DNA of 64,000 bases from CANKHA01 sp963750965 (GTDB taxonomy: Bacteria > Pseudomonadota > Alphaproteobacteria > Rhizobiales > Xanthobacteraceae), in assembly GCA_963750965.1 (NCBI GenBank), contig CAVVSK010000010.1:248001-312000 (forward strand), written 5' to 3'. Position numbers and translations under genes: made by a program. Below the pieces are notes generated by a model that was given only the letters and a program-made list of their open reading frames with translations, searched no databases and had not been told where the DNA came from. Below, in pieces: positions 45,801 through 54,238 of this stretch. Position 1 is the first letter of the stretch, and each line of letters starts with the position of its first letter.

Positions 45801-45974
45801 GCAGCAGCAGTTCGCAGCTCCGGTTGCCCTTGACCTTGCGCAGTGCCGAGGCAATGATTGTCGAGCCGTTTGACTTTAAATCCGCATCCCGTCAGGAGCT
45901 CGCGGTAAGAAATTGACCGCTTAGCATGCCATTGGATTGGCGAGAAAGCGGCTCCGCCAAATCAGATGGATGAG

Positions 45975-46802
45975 ATGAAATTCACCATACTCGGCGGCAG
46001 CGGCTTCATTGGTGGTAATCTCGCGCGTCATTTGCAAGCGCAGGGCCACGACGTCTGCATGCCCGCCCGCGGCGCGCGATTCGAACGTCACGTCCCCGCC
46101 GGCCACGTTATCTATGCCATCGGGCTTACGGGTGACTTCCGACAACGATTGCACGAGACGATCGAGGCGAACGTCAGCTTTCTCAGTTACGTGTTGCAAA
46201 CATTGAGCTTCAATTCTTTCCTTTATCTTTCAAGCACGCGCGTCTACGGCGGCCTGCCGGCCGAAGCTGTGGCCAGCGAGGCTTCACCGCTTAGCCTCAT
46301 TCCCACCTCAGACACCGTTTACGACCTGAGCAAACTACTGGGGGAAGCACTCTGTCTGTCCCAGCCACAAGCCACGGTCCGCGTCGCGCGTCTGTCCAAT
46401 ATTGTCGGTTCCGGGCAGAGCGAACATACATTTCTCGGCGCGCTGCTAAGTGAGGTCCGTCGGGACGGCCACGTGGTCGTGCGAGAGGCGCCGCTATCGT
46501 CGAAAGATTACATCGCGCTCGACGATGTTATTCCATTGCTGGTTCAGATAGCTATTAAGGGACGGGAGCGGCTCTATAACGTCGGCAGCGGAACTCCGCT
46601 CAATCATGCCGCGATCGCCGAGGCAATCCGGAACGCGATAGGCATCAAAGTGGAATTCATAGCGAATGCGCCGTGTCGGTCCTTTCCACGCATCGATATC
46701 GATCGTATCCAGTCCGAATTTGCATTCGAACCGCGTCCGATCCTCGGATACATCGCGACCCTCTTGAATCAAAGGAACAACGATGTCCGACGCCCCTCCT
46801 GA
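45975..46802 (+). CDS. NAD-dependent epimerase/dehydratase (extended SDR)
   Basis: A 275-residue nucleotide-sugar SDR: the N-terminal Rossmann motif is GGSGFIGGNLARHL, with SSTRVYG at the active-site strand, the catalytic YDLSK (YxxxK), and SNIVGSGQ. It is shorter than a full 4,6-dehydratase and closer to 4-ketoreductases or epimerases that finish deoxysugar synthesis. The start at ATG 45975 is favoured by the compact N-terminus (ATG 45966 also in frame). Its 3' end overlaps the start of the CmcI-like gene by 20 bases, so it is translationally coupled with the following methyltransferase-type genes. Confidence 0.82.
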   Translation: MKFTILGGSGFIGGNLARHLQAQGHDVCMPARGARFERHVPAGHVIYAIGLTGDFRQRLHETIEANVSFLSYVLQTLSFNSFLYLSSTRVYGGLPAEAVASEASPLSLIPTSDTVYDLSKLLGEALCLSQPQATVRVARLSNIVGSGQSEHTFLGALLSEVRRDGHVVVREAPLSSKDYIALDDVIPLLVQIAIKGRERLYNVGSGTPLNHAAIAEAIRNAIGIKVEFIANAPCRSFPRIDIDRIQSEFAFEPRPILGYIATLLNQRNNDVRRPS

Positions 46803-47614
46803 TCCGGTTGCAGCCTTCGAGGTGGAGAAGCGTAAAAGGATTGCTGACTACAAGGACGAACGAGGGTGGCAGCAACAATCCGCTGATTGGATGCTCGAAG
46901 CCTTCCGTAACAAGTATATGTATAATTTTTCTTGGCTCGGCCGGCCGATTATACAGCTGCCGGCCGACATCGTAGCAATGAGCGAGCTCATCTGGGCGGT
47001 GAAGCCCGATTTGATCGTGGAAACCGGGATTGCTCATGGCGGATCCCTGATCTTCAGCGCGTCGATGCTGACCCTGCTTGAGGTTTGCGATTCAATTCAG
47101 AGTGGCGAACCGTTCGACCTCACTAAACCGCGCCGCAAGGTGGTGGGCGTCGACATCGAAATTCGTCCTCACAACCGCGCTCTTAATCGAAATGCATCCA
47201 ATGATGCATCGGATCGAGATGATTGAAGGTTCGTCGGTGGCCCCTGAAATTATCGACCGCGTTCGGGCCACGGCAGCAAAGCGTCATGAACGCATCCTCG
47301 TATGCCTCGACTCCAGTCATACGCACGCGCACGTGCTGGCCGAGCTCGAGGCTTATGCGCCACTGGTGTCCAAAGGCTCGTACTGTGTTGTGTTTGATAC
47401 CATCATCGAGGATCTTCCGCCCACAAGCTTTCCCGACCGGCCATGGAGCGTGGGCAACAACTCGAAAACGGCGGTTCGCGAATATCTGGAATTACTGAGC
47501 AATCAGGGCCGCCAAGGTTTCGACGGCGAGCCGCTCCATTTTGACGTCGATGGTATGACAGAGAACAAGTTGATGCTTACCGCCGCCCCCGGCGGCTACC
47601 TGCGCCGTCGATAG
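46783..47614 (+). pseudogene. CmcI/cephalosporin hydroxylase-family methyltransferase-fold protein, split near 47182
   Basis: The first frame (ATG 46783) gives RGWQQQSADWMLEAF, LIWAVKPDLIVETGIAHGGSLIFSASM (SAM-type motif I) and VVGVDIEIRPHNRAL. The next frame continues with LIEMHPMMHRIEMIEGSS and ILVCLDSSHTHAHVLAELEAYAPLV, and ends at 47614. One extra base near GCGCTCTTAATC explains the break. Joined, it is about 277 residues and matches PF04989 (cephalosporin hydroxylase family), members of which methylate sugars in rhamnan and O-antigen synthesis. It likely acts on the sugar made by this cluster. Confidence 0.75.
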
Positions 47615-47627
47615 GGTGGAGCAACGC

Positions 47628-48680
47628 ATGGGCAAAGCGGAAGATAGTCTAGCCACGCTCGGGCAGGATCCGGGCCTCAGAGATAAGATTATTGGCCTGT
47701 GCCATATCGTTGAAAAGGAACTATCGCGGCCCGATTTTGATGTGCGCGAACAGGTCACCGGTCCCATCCTCGATGCGCTGTATCGCGATGTGGGCCCGTT
47801 GCAAAAGCGCCTGAAAGGCGGACTTACGTTCCACTTCAGCTACAGCGGCAGGATCGCTCGCGATTTCGTCATGAGCGGGGAGGAACCAGACCATGTCTGG
47901 GAACCGCAGACCACCAAGCTTCTGCTGCACTTCGCCGAGCGCGCAAGAACGGTTGTGATCGCAGGCGCATATGCCGGCGATCAGGCTCTGCTGGTCGCGC
48001 AGCGTCTTGCGAGGGCTGGTGGTGGATGCCACTGCTTCGAGCCGGACCGGAAACAGCTGGCCCTGCTGCGGCGCAACGCGGAGAGTAATCGTCTCACGGG
48101 CAACATGGTGCTCAATGGCATCGCTCTATGGGACACCGATAATGCCAGCCTCCGTTTGGTCGGCGATGCCGAGCTCGGCCGTCCCGAAGAGGCGTCGCCC
48201 GCGGATAGCGGTGAGGTGGTCGCCACTACGACGGTCGACGCATACGGTGCGCAGCAGAAGCTCGACTCCATCGACGTGCTGATGCTGGATGTGGAAGGCG
48301 GTGAATATGCTATTCTCTGCGGGGCCGCGCACTATCTCTCGCAGCCTATGGGAAAAGCTCCCCATGTCGTGTTTGAAATCCATCGCGCTTTCGTTGATTG
48401 GTCTGACGGATTGGAGAACACGACTATTGGCCGACTTCTGCGGGAATACGGCTACAAGCTCTACGCGATCCGGGATTACCAGTCGAACGTCGACATGGCC
48501 GGCCTTCCGATCGAACTAGTGGACGTCAGGGATATTTATCTGGAGGGCCCGCCGCACGGCTTCAACATGCTGGCCGTCAAGGATGAGTCCGTCGTCACCG
48601 ATCCTGTGTTCAAGATACGTAGAGGAGTCAGCCCCAAGTTGTTGCGTCATCGCGATCCGCGTTTGCACCAGCCGCTATGA
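47628..48680 (+). CDS. FkbM-family methyltransferase
   Basis: A 350-residue SAM-dependent methyltransferase. The Rossmann core starts with TVVIAGAYAGDQALLVAQ (glycine-poor motif I), then CFEPDRKQLALLRRNAE, and the FkbM signature SIDVLMLDVEGGEYAIL near residue 225. FkbM enzymes are O-methyltransferases often found in polysaccharide and natural-product clusters. ATG 47628 has GGTGGAG six bases upstream; GTG 47616 is an in-frame alternative. It lies 13 bases after the CmcI-like gene and tail-to-tail with the next gene, so it ends the rightward half of the cluster. Confidence 0.87.
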   Translation: MGKAEDSLATLGQDPGLRDKIIGLCHIVEKELSRPDFDVREQVTGPILDALYRDVGPLQKRLKGGLTFHFSYSGRIARDFVMSGEEPDHVWEPQTTKLLLHFAERARTVVIAGAYAGDQALLVAQRLARAGGGCHCFEPDRKQLALLRRNAESNRLTGNMVLNGIALWDTDNASLRLVGDAELGRPEEASPADSGEVVATTTVDAYGAQQKLDSIDVLMLDVEGGEYAILCGAAHYLSQPMGKAPHVVFEIHRAFVDWSDGLENTTIGRLLREYGYKLYAIRDYQSNVDMAGLPIELVDVRDIYLEGPPHGFNMLAVKDESVVTDPVFKIRRGVSPKLLRHRDPRLHQPL

Positions 48681-48695
48681 TCGCAGGTCGTCACC

Positions 48696-49922
48696 TTAAG
48701 CCTCGTTCAATTGAGGAACGGCGCAAACAAAACGCCCACCCCAATCCCGAACATAGCCGAGTTGTTGTGTCACTTCTTCCTTCAAATTCCACGGGAGGAT
48801 GAGAACCCGGTCCGGCCGATCGTTTTTCAGGTGCTCCTCTCCCACAATCGGTATGCGGCTGCCGGGAAGAAATTTTCCCTGCTTGGATTCGGCCCGATCC
48901 GCCACGTAGGCAAGCAGGTCGGCATGCACACCGGCATAGTTGAGAAGTGTATTGCCCTTGGCTGCGGCACCATAAGCCGCCACTTTCAAACCCTTCGCTT
49001 TTGCAGTTAGGAGATAGGCAAGCAGCTCATTCTTCACCGTATCGGCTTTTGCTTGAAAGCCTTGGTAGTACGGCAGCGTGTTCACCCCAACCTTGGCCTC
49101 GTGGGCAAGAAGGTCGTGAACGGCAGCTGATTTCGGCCGACGGCCGGAATTCCGCCGCTCGGCAAATACGCGCAAGCTGCCGCCATGCGTCGGCAATTCC
49201 TCCACGTCGAATATCTGGAGGCCGTTTGCCAAAAAAATCCGATCGACCACCGTCAGCGACAAGTAAGAATAGTGCTCGTGGTAAATTGTATCGAACTGCC
49301 CCTCGGCTATCAGGCGAAGAATGTGGGGAAATTCGAACGTAGCCACGCCATCTTCTTTCAAGAGGATGGCGAAGCCTTTCACGAAATCGTTGAGCTCGGG
49401 CACATGCGCGAGCACGTTATTGGCGACCATAAGATCGGCTTGCCGTCCGTCCTTGGTCAGCCGAAGAGCGACCTGCTCGCCAAAGAATTCTTCTATGATT
49501 TCGATACCCTTCGCGCGGGCGGCAAGGGCTGTTTGATGTGTCGGCTCCACGCCGTAGCACGGTATCCCGCGCTCACGCACGAACTGCAGCAAATACCCGT
49601 CATTGGCTGCGACCTCCACCACGCATGATTGTGGTCCAAGGCCGAAGCGCGTCGCGACGCTACCAACATAACGGTTGGCGTGCTGCAGCCAACTGCTGGA
49701 AGTCGAACTGAAATAAGCATAGTCATCTTGGAATAGCTCAGCGGCGCTAGTATAATCCTCCGTCTGCACCAGCCAACAAGACGCGCAGACCAGCACACGC
49801 AGCGGGTAATATTTCTCTGGTTTCCGCAGGTCCGCTTCGGAGAGATAAGCATTCGACGGCGGCGCCGTGGCTAAATCGACGAAGACATGCCGCAATTCGC
49901 TGGCGCAATGGCGGCATTTCAC
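48696..49922 (-). CDS. NDP-sugar C-methyltransferase (NovU/TylC3 type)
   Basis: A 408-residue three-domain methyltransferase. The N-terminal zinc-binding part has Cys3, Cys6, Cys46 and Cys49 (CRHC ... CASC). The central SAM domain has VVEVAANDGYLLQFV and the characteristic FDTIYHEHYSYLSL, which contains the catalytic base region. The C-terminal part has YGAAAKGNTLLNY. This matches C-methyltransferases that add a methyl branch to a 4-keto-deoxysugar nucleotide. GTG 49922 overlaps the stop of the epimerase gene (GTGA), so the two are tightly coupled, as expected for consecutive pathway steps. Confidence 0.85.
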   Translation of the reverse strand: MKCRHCASELRHVFVDLATAPPSNAYLSEADLRKPEKYYPLRVLVCASCWLVQTEDYTSAAELFQDDYAYFSSTSSSWLQHANRYVGSVATRFGLGPQSCVVEVAANDGYLLQFVRERGIPCYGVEPTHQTALAARAKGIEIIEEFFGEQVALRLTKDGRQADLMVANNVLAHVPELNDFVKGFAILLKEDGVATFEFPHILRLIAEGQFDTIYHEHYSYLSLTVVDRIFLANGLQIFDVEELPTHGGSLRVFAERRNSGRRPKSAAVHDLLAHEAKVGVNTLPYYQGFQAKADTVKNELLAYLLTAKAKGLKVAAYGAAAKGNTLLNYAGVHADLLAYVADRAESKQGKFLPGSRIPIVGEEHLKNDRPDRVLILPWNLKEEVTQQLGYVRDWGGRFVCAVPQLNEA

Positions 49923-50482
49923 GGATGGACCCCATTGTAACCCGCCGTTACATACGGCAGTGCTGCATCCCGATCCGAAATCTCCGTAATGGCAATCGGC
50001 CATGCGATCGCAAGCGTTTCATCTCTTGCGTTCACGCCGTCCTCGGCCTGCGGAGCGTAGGCAGCAGTGTGGCAATAGAGCAGTTCACAATCCGCCGAAA
50101 GGGCCTGGAAGCCGTGCGCGAAACCCTCGGGAATGATCAGGGAAAGATTGTTCGCCTCGCTCAGGATCTCGCCATGCCAGTGCAGAAATGTCGGCGAGGC
50201 CTGCCGCAAATCTACAGCGACGTCGAAGACCTCCCCGCGCAGGCAGGAGACCATTTTGGTTTCAGCGTGCGGCGACCGTTGAAAATGCATTCCTCGAATA
50301 GCGCCTCGCTGGCGGGTTAAAGTCCGGTTGATTTGGGCTATCGGCTTTGTGAAACCGCTTATGGAAAGCTCCTTATTGCAGAAAAGCCGCTGAAGAAAGC
50401 CGCGATGGTCGGAAATCGACATGCGCTCAATCCGGATAACGCCGGGCAGCGAGGTCGAATGAATTTGGAATCTTCCGCTCAT
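49919..50482 (-). CDS. dTDP/CDP-4-keto-6-deoxysugar 3,5-epimerase-like (RfbC family)
   Basis: A 187-residue RmlC-like cupin: RIERMSISDHRGFLQRLF, INRTLTRQRGAIRGMHFQ (the conserved H), KMVSCLRGEVFDVAVDLR and IPEGFAHGFQAL, with the second conserved His-Gly-Phe. Given the adjacent CDP-glucose synthase and C-methyltransferase, it probably epimerises a CDP-4-keto sugar rather than making dTDP-rhamnose. ATG 50482 (AGGATG upstream) is chosen; the frame continues to 50632 without family similarity. Confidence 0.85.
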   Translation of the reverse strand: MSGRFQIHSTSLPGVIRIERMSISDHRGFLQRLFCNKELSISGFTKPIAQINRTLTRQRGAIRGMHFQRSPHAETKMVSCLRGEVFDVAVDLRQASPTFLHWHGEILSEANNLSLIIPEGFAHGFQALSADCELLYCHTAAYAPQAEDGVNARDETLAIAWPIAITEISDRDAALPYVTAGYNGVHP

Positions 50483-50537
50483 GCGGCATCCTGCAAATAA
50501 GCCCCTATTGGATGCCCTTGCCCCCCGAAATGACGAT

Positions 50538-51311
50538 CTAATCCCATACTTTCCACTGCGCCTTGCCGGTCTGAATGAGGGTTTCCAATTGCATCTTGTC
50601 GCGCAACGTATCCATCGGCTGCCAAAAGCCATCGTGCTCGAATGCCATCAATTGCCCTTCACTCGCAAGCCGGCCCAGCGGCTCTTCTTCCCAATGGGTC
50701 CCATCGCCTTGGATATAGTCGATCACCTTGGGTGACAGCACGAAGAAACCGCCATTGATCCGCCCGCCATCGCCCCGTGGCTTCTCCAGAAAACCGGAGA
50801 CCTCGCCATCCTTTTCCGTATGGAGCGCGCCATAGCGGCCTGGCGGCAGCACGGCCGTTACGGTTGCGAGCTTGCCGTGCTGCTTGTGGAATTTGATAAG
50901 CGCGTCGATCGCGATGTCGGCCACGCCGTCTCCGTAAGTGAAGCAGAAATCCTCAGATCCCAGGTGATCGCGAACCCGCTTTAGACGGCCGCCGGTCTGC
51001 GTCTCTTCGCCGGTGTCGACCAGCGTCACCCGCCACGGTTCAACGCGGCGACGGTGCACCTCGAGACTGTTCTGGCTAATGTCGAAGGTAACGTCGGACA
51101 GGTGCAAGGAATAGTTTGCGAAATATTCTTTGATCACATAGCCGCGATATCCGAGGCATATGACGAATTCATTGATGCCGTAATGGGAGTAAATCTTCAT
51201 GATGTGCCACAAGATCGGCCGCCCACCGATTTCAATCATGGGCTTTGGACGCACATGCAATTCTTCGCTGATCCGGGTTCCCTGACCACCTGCGAGGATG
51301 ACAGCCTTCAT
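50538..51311 (-). CDS. rfbF: glucose-1-phosphate cytidylyltransferase
   Basis: A 257-residue nucleotidyltransferase. The start is MKAVILAGGQGTRISEE with the pyrophosphorylase signature GGxGTR, then RPKPMIEIGGRPILWHIMK, YGDGVADI (metal-binding Asp) and FHDGFWQPMDTLRDK-like C-terminus (EHDGFWQPMDTLRDK), diagnostic for RfbF. It makes CDP-glucose from CTP and glucose-1-phosphate, the entry to 3,6-dideoxy and branched-chain sugars. ATG 51311 begins at the first strand. The next enzyme, CDP-glucose 4,6-dehydratase (RfbG), is not in this window. Confidence 0.92.
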   Translation of the reverse strand: MKAVILAGGQGTRISEELHVRPKPMIEIGGRPILWHIMKIYSHYGINEFVICLGYRGYVIKEYFANYSLHLSDVTFDISQNSLEVHRRRVEPWRVTLVDTGEETQTGGRLKRVRDHLGSEDFCFTYGDGVADIAIDALIKFHKQHGKLATVTAVLPPGRYGALHTEKDGEVSGFLEKPRGDGGRINGGFFVLSPKVIDYIQGDGTHWEEEPLGRLASEGQLMAFEHDGFWQPMDTLRDKMQLETLIQTGKAQWKVWD

Positions 51312-51520
51312 TTCGTTCTCCGGCGCCGTGGCGATAGCGGGCCAAACAGCGCTATGTGGCGGTGAGTCCTCGGCAGGCCACAAGGCCCATCTGCGGCGTT
51401 ACATTGCATTTGTCGGGTTATACGTGCTAGGCAATAACTCGTTGTGATTGCATAGGAATAGCGCGCCATCGTCTCCGCCGCAACGTGCCAGAGGCGAAAG
51501 TTCTCTTGTTTGGTTAGCAC

Positions 51521-52604
51521 ATGCCCACGCTTCTTATCCCGACCCGCAATCGCCCAACATCCTTGTCGAGCGTTTTGCACTTTCTTGCACGGTACTACCG
51601 CTCGACCCGCGTCATTGTCGCTGATGGCAGCGATGAGGAATTCAAAAATCACAATCGGCGCAATATCGAGGCCCTCAAGCAGGAACTCGCGATCGATTAC
51701 CGGCCTTACCCGGCCGAATTTCCGTATTTCGATCGGCTGCTCGATGTCCTGCGGGGGGAAAGCTCTGAATTCCTAATCATGGGCTCTGATGATGACTATC
51801 CCATGATGGATACTCTTGGCGAAGCTGAGGCGTTCCTGCTTCAAAACAAAGACTACTGCGTCGCGGCCGGGATGCTGGTCGTCCTGAGGCTCGAACTCGC
51901 CGACCAAGTTGTCGGCAAAGCCGTTTCTTGCGCGGCCGATCACCGGGGATACTCCGCTCATGCGGGCCCGTCAGTTCGCCCAATGGTCGTTCCAGACAAC
52001 CTACGCAGTAACCCGCAGAGACGTCCTGATCGAACGCTACGAGCGCGCAAGCCAACTGTTTCTGGTCAGTTTTTATGACTTCTCGGTCGGTATTCAGGAT
52101 TGCATGCATGGTAAGATCAAGGCATTGCCGAAAATTGGATTTATCAAAACCGCCAACTACAAACATAGTTATTTGAAGCCCGAAGCCGCTTTGATCGTGT
52201 TGCGGCGCAGTCAGCTGGTGTTGCAAGCTCTCGATCAAATCCGCCGGGACCTCATGCATTATGCCGGCCTCGATGAGCAAGAGGCGCAGGCGCACAGTGA
52301 GGTATTTATCAGGCAGCGGATTGCCGAGCTTGTCGGGCGGCCGGTTCACGCCCTGAAGGGTTTCGAGGAGCGAGGGCCGTATTTAAATCCCGTGGTGCAA
52401 AAGCAGTTCGATATATTCGATGCGCTGTTTGAAAAGGACACGCCGATACGAGCGCAGTATGAAGAAAAGCTCAAATACATTCTCGACGCAATCAAGGCGA
52501 GCGCTCAATCTGACGACAACAAGGGAGAAAAGAATAAAAATGAAACGTTGGAAGATCAGATGGGCGACCCGCTGGGGGCCGTTGGCTATTCGGAGGAAGG
52601 ATAG
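51521..52604 (+). pseudogene. TIGR00180-type glycosyltransferase, split by a frameshift near 51893
   Basis: Frame one (ATG 51521) has the GT-A start MPTLLIPTRNRPTSLSSVL, VIVADGSDEE and the MGSDDDYPM metal motif. At 51888-51900 an apparent extra base moves the frame to SNSPTKLSAKPFLARPITGD and a helical C-terminal half running to 52604. The repaired length is about 360 residues, matching the TIGR00180-type family of surface-glycan glycosyltransferases. It is divergent from rfbF and heads the rightward pair with the repeat protein, whose possible start at 52540 lies inside its 3' end. Confidence 0.72.
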
Positions 52605-53036
52605 CGCGAGTCAAGCCGGCAGGAGCGCCGAGCACGTCGAGACCCCTCATCCCTCATCGCCAGCCAACCGGAACGCCAGCCCACCGGGCGCGGAATGACC
52701 GCCTCGCCGTCCCGACGAAAGATCGGCAAACTCATTGCGCTCGACCCGGAGACAATGCTGAGAATTCCGGAAGGTGATGAGAAGATCAGCCTAAGCGCGA
52801 CCATGAAACCTGCAAACAGTAATCTCGGCGCGAGCGCCAAGGCCGTAGAAACGCGCCATTCTTCAGCGCAACCCAATCGGACTGCTGACCTACTGGGTGC
52901 GGATACGAGCGCCTCGCCGTCCCGACGAAAGATCGGCAAACTTATTGCGCTCGACCCGGAAACGATGCTGAGAATTCCGGAAAGCAATGAGAAGATCAGC
53001 GCTAGTGCGGCGTCCAAGCCTGCAAAACATTCCTGA
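52540..53036 (+). CDS. orphan protein with two 70-residue repeats (probable single-base deletion near 52690)
   Basis: Two overlapping frames make one protein. ATG 52540 encodes a basic start (KRWKIRWATRWG) and half a repeat, stopping at 52698; ATG 52695 (ATGA overlap) encodes the rest to 53036. Repeat copies are 52701-52790 and 52911-53000: exactly 210 bp (70 codons) apart, about 93% identical by eye, sharing ASPSRRKIGKLIALDP and ETMLRIPE. The less conserved upstream half is offset by 209 bp, so copy one has probably lost one base. Repaired, it is about 165 residues with no signal peptide or membrane segment. No family recognised. It sits between a glycosyltransferase and the bicupins. Confidence 0.6.
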
Positions 53037-53128
53037 TTGCCAAAGCAGCTTGATCTTTTCTATGAATGCGCCGAGCAGGATCGCTGCGGTAGCGTGCCAG
53101 CGTGTTGGCGAAAGAGGTAAGCATTTAG

Positions 53129-54238
53129 ATGGCGGCGGAGAGTCACGACGCATCGCGTGATCCTTACAGGGAATGGGTTGCGCGCCAGGGCGTCCCCATT
53201 GTGGAAGACTTCGGCATCGATATCCGCAAGGTGCCCGTGGCGCCTTGGGCGCGGTACGGCATGCATGGGGCTTTTTGTCACCTTAAAGGGCGTGACGATT
53301 TTCTCTCGATCTTCGCCTTTGAGCTGCCGCCCGGCGGAAAATCGGCCCCGCTGCGCCATATCTGCGAAGAGGTGATCTACGTGATCTCCGGCCATGGCTC
53401 GACCGTGGTGACGACGGAGGACGGCCGCAAGCACAGCTTCGAATGGGGACCGAAGAGTCTTTTCTCGATTCCGCTGAACGTTCGGCATCAGCATTTTAAT
53501 GGCTCCGGCCTAGCACCGGCGCGCTTCGCCTCCGCTAACAATATGATTTTTGTGCTTAACCGCTTCCGCAACGAAGAGTTCATCTTCAATTGCCCAACGC
53601 AATTCCCCGAACGGGTGGGCGGCGACGGGTATTTCGCCGGCGAAGGCGAGTTCATCGGCATCCGGCCGGGACGGCATCAGTGGGAAACCAACTTCGTCGC
53701 CGATCTTTCGTCCTTCGAGCTGAAGGCCTGGGCGGCGCGCGGGGCGGGCGGCTCGATGCTGCGCTTCATGCTGGCCGACAACACCATCGGCGCGCATTCC
53801 TCTGAGATGCCGGTCGGCACCTATAAGAAAGGCCACCGCCATTTCGACGGCGTCTGCGTGTTCGCTGTCACCGGCGAGGGCTACTCGCTGCTCTGGCACG
53901 AGGACGATTCGGATTTCGTGCGGGTGAATTGGCAGCACGGGGTTGTTTATTGCCCGCCGGATTCAATGTTCCACCAGCATTTCAATGTTGCCAACCATCC
54001 CTCGCGTTATCTGGCATTGCAGATCGGCACCGTGCGCTACCCACTGCTGAAGATGAAACGCGAAATCTGGGACGTCGGCGTCGACAAGGACGTCAAGCAG
54101 GGCGGAGCGCAGGTGGAGTATGAGGATCAGGATCCGCGCATTCACAAGATGTGGCTGGAAGAGATCGCCAAGCACGGCGTCACCTCCGGGATGGCCAAGT
54201 TCATCGACGAAACTCCCTTTAGCCAGGCCGCGCGATGA
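53129..54238 (+). CDS. bicupin A (metal site retained in second cupin)
   Basis: A 369-residue protein with two cupin domains (about 35-150 and 205-325). Cupin 1 has SAPLRHICEEVIYVISGHG, where the first His of HxH is Leu. Cupin 2 has GTYKKGHRHFDGVCVFAVTGEG with HxH intact and a later His in FHQHFN. Both carry the second-motif Pro/His positions. The fold resembles gentisate-dioxygenase-like bicupins, but substrate and activity are unknown. A degenerate partial copy lies at 45661-45800. The stop overlaps the next gene's ATG (ATGA), so both bicupins are made together and may assemble together. Confidence 0.8.
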   Translation: MAAESHDASRDPYREWVARQGVPIVEDFGIDIRKVPVAPWARYGMHGAFCHLKGRDDFLSIFAFELPPGGKSAPLRHICEEVIYVISGHGSTVVTTEDGRKHSFEWGPKSLFSIPLNVRHQHFNGSGLAPARFASANNMIFVLNRFRNEEFIFNCPTQFPERVGGDGYFAGEGEFIGIRPGRHQWETNFVADLSSFELKAWAARGAGGSMLRFMLADNTIGAHSSEMPVGTYKKGHRHFDGVCVFAVTGEGYSLLWHEDDSDFVRVNWQHGVVYCPPDSMFHQHFNVANHPSRYLALQIGTVRYPLLKMKREIWDVGVDKDVKQGGAQVEYEDQDPRIHKMWLEEIAKHGVTSGMAKFIDETPFSQAAR

